The notes under the pieces are model-generated. The model was given only the letters and a program-made list of their open reading frames with translations, had not been told where the DNA came from and did no database searches. The translations under genes and the position numbers were made by a program. 64,000 nucleotides of DNA from Microcoleus sp. AS-A8 (GTDB lineage Bacteria > Cyanobacteriota > Cyanobacteriia > Cyanobacteriales > Coleofasciculaceae). Shown here piece by piece: positions 9,218 to 16,338 of this stretch. Each line of letters begins with the position of its first letter. Within the stretch, counting starts at the first letter, position 1. The stretch lies in contig JAMPKV010000015.1 of the NCBI GenBank assembly GCA_039962225.1, forward strand, positions 62,001 through 126,000, written 5' to 3'.

Positions 9218-9880
9218 CTACCTATTTGATGCCAGTTTATCTGCCCAACGGGTTGTTTCTGGCAACCGATATTTGGTCAGGCAGCGTAGTACATAATCAA
9301 TTGCAGTCGGTAAGCTGATGCGATAACCGGGGGAGACATAAAGAGGTTTTACACCCGTGCGCGATCGCACAACCGCCCCAACAATCCCTCCCTTGTACCG
9401 CAATGGTTGCCAACTCCCTTTCTCCACTGGCAACTCCTCATGCTTGCCAATCAACAAGGACTTAGCAACCCCAATCGTCGGCATGTCTGTCAGTACCCCC
9501 AAATGACAGGCCAAACCAAAGCGGCGAGGATGAGCAATGCCCTGACCATCACACAAGATTAAATCGGGTATCGTGGTGACTTGTTCCAGAGCATCAATCA
9601 CAACCGGCACTTCCCGGAAGGAGAGGAACCCCGGAACATAGGGAAAAGTCGTAGAGCGTCGTGCGATCGCCTGTTCCACCAACTGCAAGTCCGGAAAACT
9701 TAACACCGCCACCGCCGCCCGTGAGATGGCATAATCCTGCTCAAACCCAACATCCACCCCCGCCACATACTGCACGTCTCCCAACTGGTCTTCGGTAATC
9801 ACCTCCGGTTGCAGTTGATTTTGAATGGCGATCGCCTCTTCCACGGTGAGAGGCCAAGGATGGCGTTGGTGAATTTTCAT
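9218..9880 (-). CDS. nfi: endonuclease V (deoxyinosine 3' endonuclease)
   Basis: A repair nuclease that nicks DNA one base 3' of deoxyinosine. Family motifs are clear: VAGVDVGF with the first metal-binding aspartate, YVPGFLSFRE for substrate recognition, LILCDGQGIAHPRRFGLA with the second acidic group, and PTIGVAKSLL. Length (220 aa) is normal. ATG 9880 is chosen; a GTG 12 bp upstream (9892) is in frame and neither has a strong ribosome site. It converges with the amidase gene across about 100 bp. It looks intact and chromosomal in character. Confidence 0.93.
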   Translation of the reverse strand: MKIHQRHPWPLTVEEAIAIQNQLQPEVITEDQLGDVQYVAGVDVGFEQDYAISRAAVAVLSFPDLQLVEQAIARRSTTFPYVPGFLSFREVPVVIDALEQVTTIPDLILCDGQGIAHPRRFGLACHLGVLTDMPTIGVAKSLLIGKHEELPVEKGSWQPLRYKGGIVGAVVRSRTGVKPLYVSPGYRISLPTAIDYVLRCLTKYRLPETTRWADKLASNR

Positions 9881-9985
9881 GAGATTTTTCACGGGTAAAG
9901 GAACAAATCACAAGGCGATCGCTTTGAGCATTGAATATGGCTTAGTGCAGCGTGGCGGAAATAACTATGCACTTGAAAAGTTACT

Positions 9986-10021
9986 TTCCTTCTGCCTCCT
10001 GCCTCCTACCTTTTGCCTTCT
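9986..10021. repeat. heptad short tandem repeat (TGCCTCC/TGCCTTC type)
   Basis: Degenerate 7-bp units (TTCTGCC, TCCTGCC, TCCTACC, TTTTGCC) lie between nfi and the methyltransferase gene. The same family, on the other strand, recurs at 22826-22859. Such heptads are typical intergenic repeats of filamentous cyanobacteria. Confidence 0.6.
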
Positions 10022-10038
10022 CACACTTAAGGAAAGCT

Positions 10039-11196
10039 TCATTTTTTACAAGCCAAAAATCGTAAATAATTGCCCGCCGCAATTTCCGCATCTTCATCAG
10101 AAATGACAATTACCTTATAGTTCCGCTCCTTAAAAAATTTCATCAAATCATCTTTATGAAAAAAGTAACCGATTGGGTTAACACCCGATGTGAAGTAATC
10201 TACTTCTTTATGAATTTTGGCCCGATATTGCTCGCCACAGTACTCTAGTATTTCGTAATCTCCTTCTGGCAAAGAATCTGTGGCACAAAAGCCGCCGATG
10301 AAAATGTTTTCAGACAAGGAGCATAAATTTTCTAAAAACAGAAAAGGAGCTAAACTGTGGTAGTATACACCATGAGCAAAAACTAAATCGTAAGTTCCGT
10401 ATTTGAGATGATTGACGTTATGAAAATCATCCATTACCAACTTGACATTCTCCCAACTAAATGCGTGGCAAGCAATTAATGTTTTGATAGCATTTTCCGC
10501 TCTAGCTTCTATACAAGTTAAACTCTTAACGCCTAGTTTTACTAGTCCAGCTGTCAGGCATCCCTCTAAAGGGCCGAACTCGATCACCCTCTTTTCGGCT
10601 AAAGGGAAGACATCATTTAACTTATCAATCGGTCTAAAATAAGTCTCTCCTAGATAGTAAGAGGTAATTTCTGCTAAATTTTTCACGTAATAATCGAGGG
10701 AGGATTGAGCCATGGGGAGCAGAGTAAACGGCAAAACCAGCTCATAAATACTGGTCAATCGATTGGCATATCTCTCTTTTAGTTGCTGAATAACGTTCCA
10801 CTGGTATTCACTCAAGGGAATGTGGCAAATAACAAGCTGTGATTCTTCTGGCAAGCCATTGAGATTTATCTGATATTGCCAACCCCATTCTAAAGTGTTT
10901 ACGTGAAGGTTTTTACTGGTTAAAATAGCTGCTAAAACCTTGATTTCTTCTAACTTACCCAGCAACACAATGGGTTGTTTATGAATTTGGAGTTGGTGGG
11001 CAATGAATTCTTGATACGGGGGTTGATTCCATAAATCAGGAATTACTGCATTGGCTTCATCAATGCGCTGATTATCACCCACTTGTGGCTGGTTTGGATT
11101 CAGTCTGGTATTGAACTTATTTCCTAAGGCTTTTAAATTTTCTTGAGGACTTCTTTGATAACTTAATTGCCAGAAGTAGTGTAATTTTTTCAACAT
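10039..11196 (-). CDS. class I SAM-dependent methyltransferase
   Basis: A 385-aa protein with a C-terminal Rossmann methyltransferase domain. Motif I is VIEFGPLEGCLTAGL near residue 205, followed by the acidic loop LTCIEAR and the motif YDLVFAHGVYYHS. The N-terminal ~180 residues are not recognised; they may select the substrate. ATG 11196 has GAGGAGAG 7 nt upstream. It starts 19 bp after the ispD stop on the same strand, so the two probably form an operon. The substrate is unknown. The neighbouring GT9 gene would fit modification of a sugar or lipid, which is only context. Confidence 0.8.
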   Translation of the reverse strand: MLKKLHYFWQLSYQRSPQENLKALGNKFNTRLNPNQPQVGDNQRIDEANAVIPDLWNQPPYQEFIAHQLQIHKQPIVLLGKLEEIKVLAAILTSKNLHVNTLEWGWQYQINLNGLPEESQLVICHIPLSEYQWNVIQQLKERYANRLTSIYELVLPFTLLPMAQSSLDYYVKNLAEITSYYLGETYFRPIDKLNDVFPLAEKRVIEFGPLEGCLTAGLVKLGVKSLTCIEARAENAIKTLIACHAFSWENVKLVMDDFHNVNHLKYGTYDLVFAHGVYYHSLAPFLFLENLCSLSENIFIGGFCATDSLPEGDYEILEYCGEQYRAKIHKEVDYFTSGVNPIGYFFHKDDLMKFFKERNYKVIVISDEDAEIAAGNYLRFLACKK

Positions 11197-11215
11197 TGTT
11201 GTCTCTCCTCGCTCA

Positions 11216-11923
11216 TTACAATCCTAATCGCTGGCGGAGAATAAATTCCGCGATCGCTAAATCCACCGGAGTCGTCACCTTGAGATTCGTCTCCTCCCCT
11301 TCCACAATTCTTACGGGCAACTTGCACCGTTCAAACAAAGCCGCATCATCCGTAACTTCCCATCCCAAAGTACGCCCTTTGTCATGGCACTGCTTGAGCA
11401 ACTGTACGTCAAATCCTTGAGGCGTCTGGGCTGCCCATAGGTTCTTGCGTTCGGGTGTATCTTGAATCACGCCTGTTGGATCGACGACTTTAATCGTGTC
11501 CTTCACGGGTACAGCCGCAATTAAACCTGGACAATCAAGCAGCACGGCAGCACACCGATTCAGGAGTTGGGGGGTGGCTAAACATCTAGCCCCATCGTGA
11601 ATCAATACCCGTTGTGCCTCAGGTGGCAACGCCTGCAAGCCGTTATAGACTGATTCCTGGCGAGTGTCTCCTCCCTGAATCAACTGCACGGGTTTTGAGA
11701 GGGAAAGCTCCCCCAGAATTTGCTGAAAGTCAGACTGGTCAGCGGGTTGTCCTATAATACCAATCCAGGTAATATCATCTGCGGCCTCTGCGGCTAGGAG
11801 AGTCCAAGCTAGTATTCGTTTACCCATCAGGGTCAACAGAAGCTTATTACGTTGGCGAAGCCCGCCCCAGGCATCGATCCCCATCCGCCGGCCCATCCCT
11901 GCTGCTGGAATTAATAAATGCAC
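11216..11923 (-). CDS. ispD: 2-C-methyl-D-erythritol 4-phosphate cytidylyltransferase
   Basis: IspD transfers CMP to methylerythritol phosphate in the non-mevalonate isoprenoid pathway, which feeds chlorophyll, carotenoids and quinones. The nucleotide-binding start LIPAAGMGRRMG, QGGDTRQESVYNGL, VLIHDGARCL and the late TDDAALFE motif are all present; length is 235 aa. Start is GTG 11923 with AGAGGAAG upstream. A short stretch, IDAWGGLRQR, interrupts the usual spacing between RRMG and NKLL. It adds about 7 residues and is encoded by a small dispersed repeat. The insertion is next to the CTP-binding loop, yet everything else is intact and no other copy is in the window, so it is probably tolerated. 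Confidence 0.93.
   Translation of the reverse strand: MHLLIPAAGMGRRMGIDAWGGLRQRNKLLLTLMGKRILAWTLLAAEAADDITWIGIIGQPADQSDFQQILGELSLSKPVQLIQGGDTRQESVYNGLQALPPEAQRVLIHDGARCLATPQLLNRCAAVLLDCPGLIAAVPVKDTIKVVDPTGVIQDTPERKNLWAAQTPQGFDVQLLKQCHDKGRTLGWEVTDDAALFERCKLPVRIVEGEETNLKVTTPVDLAIAEFILRQRLGL
11850..11876. repeat. small dispersed repeat A inside ispD
   Basis: Copy of the element at 3041-3070: 25 of 27 core bases match. It is inserted in frame and encodes DAWGGLRQR, immediately after the GRRMG nucleotide-binding loop of IspD. Confidence 0.75.
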
Positions 11924-11988
11924 GATCTTCCTCTTTTAGGTATCCACTCCCTTAAAATTAAGCTGATCAATAAGCTCAATCAATTGAG

Positions 11989-12951
11989 ATGAGAATATTA
12001 GCCCTTGTCCCTGGGGGAATTGGCGACCAAATTCTATTTTTTCCGACCCTCGATGACCTTCGAGCTTACTATCCCACAGCCGAGATTGATGTCATTGTGG
12101 AACCACGCGCAAAGGGGGCGTATCGGGTTTGTAAGTCTGTTGATGAAGTTTTGACGTTTGATTTTAAAGACCGCAATGGTCTGGCGGATTTCGGTAACTT
12201 GTTGGGGATTATTCGCGATCGCGAGTATGATGTAGCCCTATCACTAGTGCCGCGGGGTTCTATAGGGCTGTTACTGTGGATGTCTGGTATTCCAACCCGA
12301 ATTGGCTACGAAGCCAGTGCTGGAAAGTGGTTTTTCACCCATGCTGTCCCCCTAAAAACCGAGCAGTATGCGGCTGACATTTACCATGACATGCTACAGG
12401 GGTTGGAAATCAACACCCCTACTCCAAACCTAGCCCTCAGTGTTCCCAAACCAGATATTGAATGGGCGGAACGCGAACAGCAACGCCTGGGAATTGCCGA
12501 AAGTGGCTATATTCTCATTGATGCCGGTTCAACCCAACCGACTCAAGAGAAAGGCACGGCTCAACTCTACCCTGTTGAAAAATGGCGACAGATTCTGGCA
12601 GATATTCAACAAAAACAGCCGAATCTGCCGATTGTGATGCTCAAAGGGACTGAGGACGCTCAAGTGCCTGCTACCATGCTGCAATCCTTTCCTGATTTGA
12701 AAATCACCTCTCCAGGGGATATCGGTAAATTAGCCGCCATGATTGCTGGTGCTAATTTAATCATCTGTACCGATAGTGCGCCCATGCATTTAGCTGTAGC
12801 CGTCGGCACTTATACGATCGCTCTATTTGGCTCGACAGAGGCGAAAAAGCGGGTACCCCCAAGTGAAAACTGCATGAGCATTCAATCCCCAACTCAACAG
12901 ATTGCGGATATCAAACCGGAAGACGTGCTAAAACAAATTTGGCGTGGCTAG
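11989..12951 (+). CDS. glycosyltransferase family 9 (heptosyltransferase-like)
   Basis: A 320-aa GT-B fold enzyme related to ADP-heptose:LPS heptosyltransferases. The N-terminal loop PGGIGDQILFFPTL and the C-terminal donor-site region (LIICTDSAPMHLAVAVGTYTIALFG) are typical. It is divergent from ispD with 65 bp between starts. The acceptor is probably a cell-surface glycan. Cyanobacteria often lack heptose in LPS, so the donor sugar cannot be assumed. The gene looks intact and the family assignment is firm. Confidence 0.88.
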   Translation: MRILALVPGGIGDQILFFPTLDDLRAYYPTAEIDVIVEPRAKGAYRVCKSVDEVLTFDFKDRNGLADFGNLLGIIRDREYDVALSLVPRGSIGLLLWMSGIPTRIGYEASAGKWFFTHAVPLKTEQYAADIYHDMLQGLEINTPTPNLALSVPKPDIEWAEREQQRLGIAESGYILIDAGSTQPTQEKGTAQLYPVEKWRQILADIQQKQPNLPIVMLKGTEDAQVPATMLQSFPDLKITSPGDIGKLAAMIAGANLIICTDSAPMHLAVAVGTYTIALFGSTEAKKRVPPSENCMSIQSPTQQIADIKPEDVLKQIWRG

Positions 12952-12972
12952 TGGGTGCTCTGCTTAGGGCTT

Positions 12973-13020
12973 GGACAGGTACAAGACCTGTTAAAGTTTG
13001 GGCAGGCACAAGACCTGCCC
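12973..13020. repeat. two palindromic intergenic repeats
   Basis: Two related hairpins: GGACAGG-TACAAGA-CCTGTT (12973-12992) and GGGCAGG-CACAAGA-CCTGCCC (13000-13020, perfect 7-bp stem). They lie between the convergent GT9 and crr6 genes and could act as a bidirectional terminator. The sequence type is a common cyanobacterial intergenic repeat. Confidence 0.65.
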
Positions 13021-13031
13021 CTACAGATTAC

Positions 13032-13511
13032 TTACTCGATCAGGTCAAAAAAGGTACTATCGAGTTCATAACCCAAGAGTTTAGCCATGGACTGCGATCG
13101 CGATTGACCGGGAATCCCTTGTTGTTTTAGCCAGTTAGTGAGGACAAAGATTTTTTGCATCACGAAGATTTCTAAGGCTTCGGGATTGTACTGAATGCCT
13201 TCTGTGCGGTTAAATTGGTGCGGCACGAGCATGGCAACGTAGCGGGCGAGTTCACCCGCTTTCCAATCCAACAAAAACGGCATCCAGGGATAGCAAGCAT
13301 CTAAGCGAATAAACCACAGCCGCACCTCCGGAATTTCTGAGAGTTCTCGCGGATCGGTGGGATCGCGGGGATAGTCGATGTCAAAGCGCAACTGCTGTTC
13401 AAAAGAAGCGATCGCTCCGTCATTGAGCAGTTTTTCAATCACCGTTTGGGCTGGCGACAAGTCTAGATTGTTAATGCAGTCAGAATTGAGTGCGATAAGT
13501 TCTTCGGGCAT
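13032..13511 (-). CDS. crr6: CRR6 family NdhI maturation factor
   Basis: A 159-aa soluble protein of the CRR6/DUF1817 family, which in plants and cyanobacteria helps assemble the NdhI subunit of the NDH-1 complex. The conserved block YPRDPTDPRELSEIPEVRLW, then LDACYPWMPFLLDWKAGELARY and HQFNRTEGIQYNPEALEIF, is diagnostic. Start ATG 13511 lies inside a diverged copy of a small dispersed repeat. An in-frame TGA lies 9 nt before it, so this is the first possible ATG. It stands alone and converges with the GT9 gene. Confidence 0.88.
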   Translation of the reverse strand: MPEELIALNSDCINNLDLSPAQTVIEKLLNDGAIASFEQQLRFDIDYPRDPTDPRELSEIPEVRLWFIRLDACYPWMPFLLDWKAGELARYVAMLVPHQFNRTEGIQYNPEALEIFVMQKIFVLTNWLKQQGIPGQSRSQSMAKLLGYELDSTFFDLIE

Positions 13512-13525
13512 AGCTTCGCTTCACG
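13502..13525. repeat. diverged copy of small dispersed repeat B over crr6 start
   Basis: On the crr6 strand GCGTGAAGCGAAGCTAT-G-CCCGAAG matches GCGTGAAGCGTAGCTAT-CCCGAAG at 3357-3390, with one substitution and one extra G. The extra G creates the ATG used by crr6. Confidence 0.55.
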
Positions 13526-13770
13526 CCATGGTTATCGAGTCATCTGTGAAGGTGACATCTTCCATCTTCCTCTGAATCGACACCCATGTTCACGCCAGGT
13601 GTAGATGCATTTTTCTGTATGAAATTAATAATTTTCATGCCTTCGGGGTGAGCTATCGCTCAGGGTGCCTCATCTGAAAATCACAATCACGTATAATTTC
13701 TATACCAAAACCCACAGGGTTGTTCTGAGGAATCGACTCGATGGGTGTGTCTTACCCAGGAGTAGCCCCT

Positions 13771-14388
13771 ATGGCAACCGCAGCTACGACTTACAGCTTG
13801 GAAGGACAAATTCTGGAAGCCTGCTCTTGCAGTGCGCCCTGTCCCTGCTGGATTGGAGATGATCCAGATGGTGGTTATTGTGACAGCTTTGTCGCCTACC
13901 ACGTTGAACGGGGAGAAGTTCAGGGAATCGATGTTTCTGGTTTAACCCTACTGAAAATTGTCTATATTCCTGGAAATGTCTTTGCTGGGAATTGGCGTGC
14001 TGTCATTTATGTGGATGCCAAAGGAACGCCAGAACAGCAACAAGCGTTGTTACAGGTGTTTAATGGGGAACTTGGGGGCGCGATCGCAGACGTAGCCAAG
14101 TTAATCAGCGATGTACTGGATGTGCGAATTGCCCCAATTGAGTACAACATTCACCAAGGGAAAGGCACCATCAAAATTGGTGATGTGTTGGAAAGTGAAA
14201 TGGAACCCTATCGTGGGCCAGATGGACAGCCCACAAAGATCGTTGATAGCATCTTCAGCACCATTCCCGGTTCACCGGCCTACATTGCTAAAGCGCCCAT
14301 GCATCGGGTAAATTTACCAGAATTTGACATGACTTGGGAGTACAACGGTCGTAATGCGATCCAAGGCTTATTCCGCTTTGAAGAATAA
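13771..14388 (+). CDS. DUF1326 domain protein
   Basis: A ~205-aa protein of the DUF1326 family, function unknown. The N-terminus carries the family's cysteine cluster (LEACSCSAPCPCW), suited to metal or redox chemistry. ATG 13771 is preferred because AGGAG lies 9 nt upstream; an ATG at 13741 is in frame without such a site. It is followed after 11 bp by a DUF2182 membrane protein. These two families recur as neighbours, which suggests a soluble metal-binding partner for the membrane protein. The pairing is well supported here; the substrate is not. Confidence 0.85.
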   Translation: MATAATTYSLEGQILEACSCSAPCPCWIGDDPDGGYCDSFVAYHVERGEVQGIDVSGLTLLKIVYIPGNVFAGNWRAVIYVDAKGTPEQQQALLQVFNGELGGAIADVAKLISDVLDVRIAPIEYNIHQGKGTIKIGDVLESEMEPYRGPDGQPTKIVDSIFSTIPGSPAYIAKAPMHRVNLPEFDMTWEYNGRNAIQGLFRFEE

Positions 14389-14399
14389 AGGATACGGCT

Positions 14400-15233
14400 T
14401 TGGAAAAACCTTCGGGTGCACAACAATCATCCATACTCCTGGTTCTGAATAACGCTCTTAACCATGACTTAGTACCCCTGTGGGCGGTTGTTTTCCTAGC
14501 TTGGGTGCTGACTTTTCTTGCCGTCCTCTCAGGACAAGAACACTGGCTCCATTACAATGCTCTGATTGAGCACAATTCTTTACCCCTACTGCTCAAGCTG
14601 CTACTCTTTGTCGCTGTTTGGCAGGTGATGACAGCCGCCATGATGTTGCCGAGTACGCTACCAATGGTGCGCTTATTTGCCAAAGCCAGTCGCGGACAAT
14701 CTCAGCCTCAGTTAGCACTCTTGACATTTTTAGCAGCTTATGCATCGGTGTGGACGGGGTTTGCCCTCCTCGCTGTTGCCGGAGATATGGGGTTACATAA
14801 GCTGGCGCATCACTGGCTATGGCTGGATCACCATCCCTGGATGATTGCCGGTTCAACCTTAGTGTTAGCGGGTGGGTTTCAGTTCAGTTCCCTGAAGGAA
14901 CAGTGTTTAAACGCTTGTCGTCATCCGTTTAGTTTTCTCACCCATCATTATCAGCGAGGCTGGCAAGGTGCTTGGAATTTAGGGATTCGTCACGGTTTGT
15001 ACTGTTTGGGCTGTTGTTGGGCGCTGATGCTGGTGATGTTTGCTGTCGGGGTGGGGCATTTTAGCTGGATGATTGTGCTAACTGTGGTGATGACATTAGA
15101 GCGGACGTGGAACCGAGGGCGTGATATTGTTCCTGTGGTTGGGGTTGCTTTCCTGGTTTGGGGTGTTTTGGTGTTGCTGCATCCTAGTTGGTTGCCAGAT
15201 TTGTTAGGGGGTTATGCAGGAACTCATGCTTAG
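14400..15233 (+). CDS. DUF2182 integral membrane protein
   Basis: A 277-aa predicted metal-binding membrane protein with about six or seven hydrophobic helices. Conserved features are WQVMTAAMMLPSTLPM in an early helix and HGLYCLGCCWALM later, a methionine/cysteine-rich pattern seen across the family. The start is TTG 14400, with AAAGGA 8 nt upstream and only 11 bp after the DUF1326 stop, so translation may be coupled. Copper or another soft metal is a possible ligand from the Met/Cys pattern; this is inference. Confidence 0.85.
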   Translation: MEKPSGAQQSSILLVLNNALNHDLVPLWAVVFLAWVLTFLAVLSGQEHWLHYNALIEHNSLPLLLKLLLFVAVWQVMTAAMMLPSTLPMVRLFAKASRGQSQPQLALLTFLAAYASVWTGFALLAVAGDMGLHKLAHHWLWLDHHPWMIAGSTLVLAGGFQFSSLKEQCLNACRHPFSFLTHHYQRGWQGAWNLGIRHGLYCLGCCWALMLVMFAVGVGHFSWMIVLTVVMTLERTWNRGRDIVPVVGVAFLVWGVLVLLHPSWLPDLLGGYAGTHA

Positions 15234-15274
15234 GTTTTCGGAATGTTGTGCGATCGCTTCGCTGGTAAATTTTT

Positions 15275-15308
15275 AGCGATAGCGAAGCGCTGCTGCAAGC
15301 AGAGCGCG
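15275..15308. repeat. small dispersed repeat C, intergenic
   Basis: Contains GCGATAGCGAAGCGCTGC, which recurs exactly (reverse strand) inside the KaiB-like gene at 62401-62418. It can pair with CGCTTCGCT just upstream (around 15255) and has its own GCGCTGCT/AGCAGAGCGC stem. It lies between the convergent DUF2182 and PLD genes. Confidence 0.65.
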
Positions 15309-15314
15309 TTTTCT

Positions 15315-16082
15315 TTAGGCAGCCGAAGTGTCATCGATGCGATCGTCAATTGCGATCGTGTCGCCGTATGCACTTAAGTTTGCCCAAATGGGTGAAAAGT
15401 AGCGGTTATGCAGGTTTATCACCTTTTCCACATCAGTAAGAACCTCTACTTCGTCATAGCCGCGTGCTGCTTTTCGCCATGCTGTAGGGGTGAGATTAAC
15501 GCTACCCTTGAAAGCCAATAACCCATCAATCACAACAAGCTTTTGATGGGGCAATTCCTCCCAATTGCGACTAGAAGCGCAAACTGTTTTGATTGTGAGT
15601 CCTGGCGCTTCGTTCTTGTAGCACTCCAATTCAGGCAACAACCAAGCTTGATCTGGAGGTAGAGAGACTATACCGCGCACTTGGATTCGCTGTGCTGCCA
15701 GCTTCAAAGCACCGAGAATCTGTTGGTTGATGCCAAAGGTAGTGAAATGGATAAATTTTTGAGCCTTATTAATTGATTCAAATAACCCTTTAAGAGGTGG
15801 ATAGTCGAAACTGTCTTGCTGCACACGATTCGCTATCAGTCCAAGATGCTTGATGTGTTCGCTGGAGTTATCGATGTCAATGTAAAAACCTCGCTTTCGG
15901 AAATAAGCGCGAAATGGTTCAATTTTGAAATTGCCGTCAAAAACATATTCGACTCGGCAAACTGGGCAGTAAATTTGCTGCTTCTGGTTCCGACGCATTG
16001 CCTTGGAAATAGCAAGGCATTTTTCGCAATGTGCTAGCGCTGGTGGAAAATGTGCCAAGTATTGGTTATCGAGATGTATCAC
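15315..16082 (-). CDS. zinc-ribbon phospholipase D-family (single HKD) protein
   Basis: A 255-aa protein. Residues 19-42 hold CEKC and CPVC, a zinc ribbon that may bind nucleic acid. The second half has one HKD motif: H179-Q-K181 and D186 in HQKLVVIDG, followed by FKGSVNLT. A single HKD is typical of PLD-superfamily nucleases that dimerise, such as Nuc-type endonucleases, rather than two-motif phospholipases. The gene is divergent from a NACHT ATPase with 256 bp between starts. Nuclease activity and a partnership with the NACHT protein are inferences; the PLD fold itself is well supported. Confidence 0.8.
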   Translation of the reverse strand: MIHLDNQYLAHFPPALAHCEKCLAISKAMRRNQKQQIYCPVCRVEYVFDGNFKIEPFRAYFRKRGFYIDIDNSSEHIKHLGLIANRVQQDSFDYPPLKGLFESINKAQKFIHFTTFGINQQILGALKLAAQRIQVRGIVSLPPDQAWLLPELECYKNEAPGLTIKTVCASSRNWEELPHQKLVVIDGLLAFKGSVNLTPTAWRKAARGYDEVEVLTDVEKVINLHNRYFSPIWANLSAYGDTIAIDDRIDDTSAA

Positions 16083-16338
16083 AGTGAATGTCTCCGCTTG
16101 AGTAACTGAGTCCAGTGTGCAGGTTTAACCAAGGCTGAACCAGCGAAGTCCGAGCAGTTACAGCATGAACTTAAAGTTTTCTGCTATCCTTTGGCAAAGC
16201 CAGTGAGGGCAAACCCTAAAAGCTTTAGCCAACCTCAACTTCAAAAATGGGCTGGATTTCTTAAAATCAGGGAAAAGCCCTTATCTTCCCGGAAGTCAGC
16301 CTAATTATCCGCAACGGGAAGTTAAGCTACGTCAACCA

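Noticed and set aside
9136-9318. 60-aa plus-strand frame between amidase and nfi
   Set aside because: Its second half is antisense to nfi and it shows no family or ribosome site.
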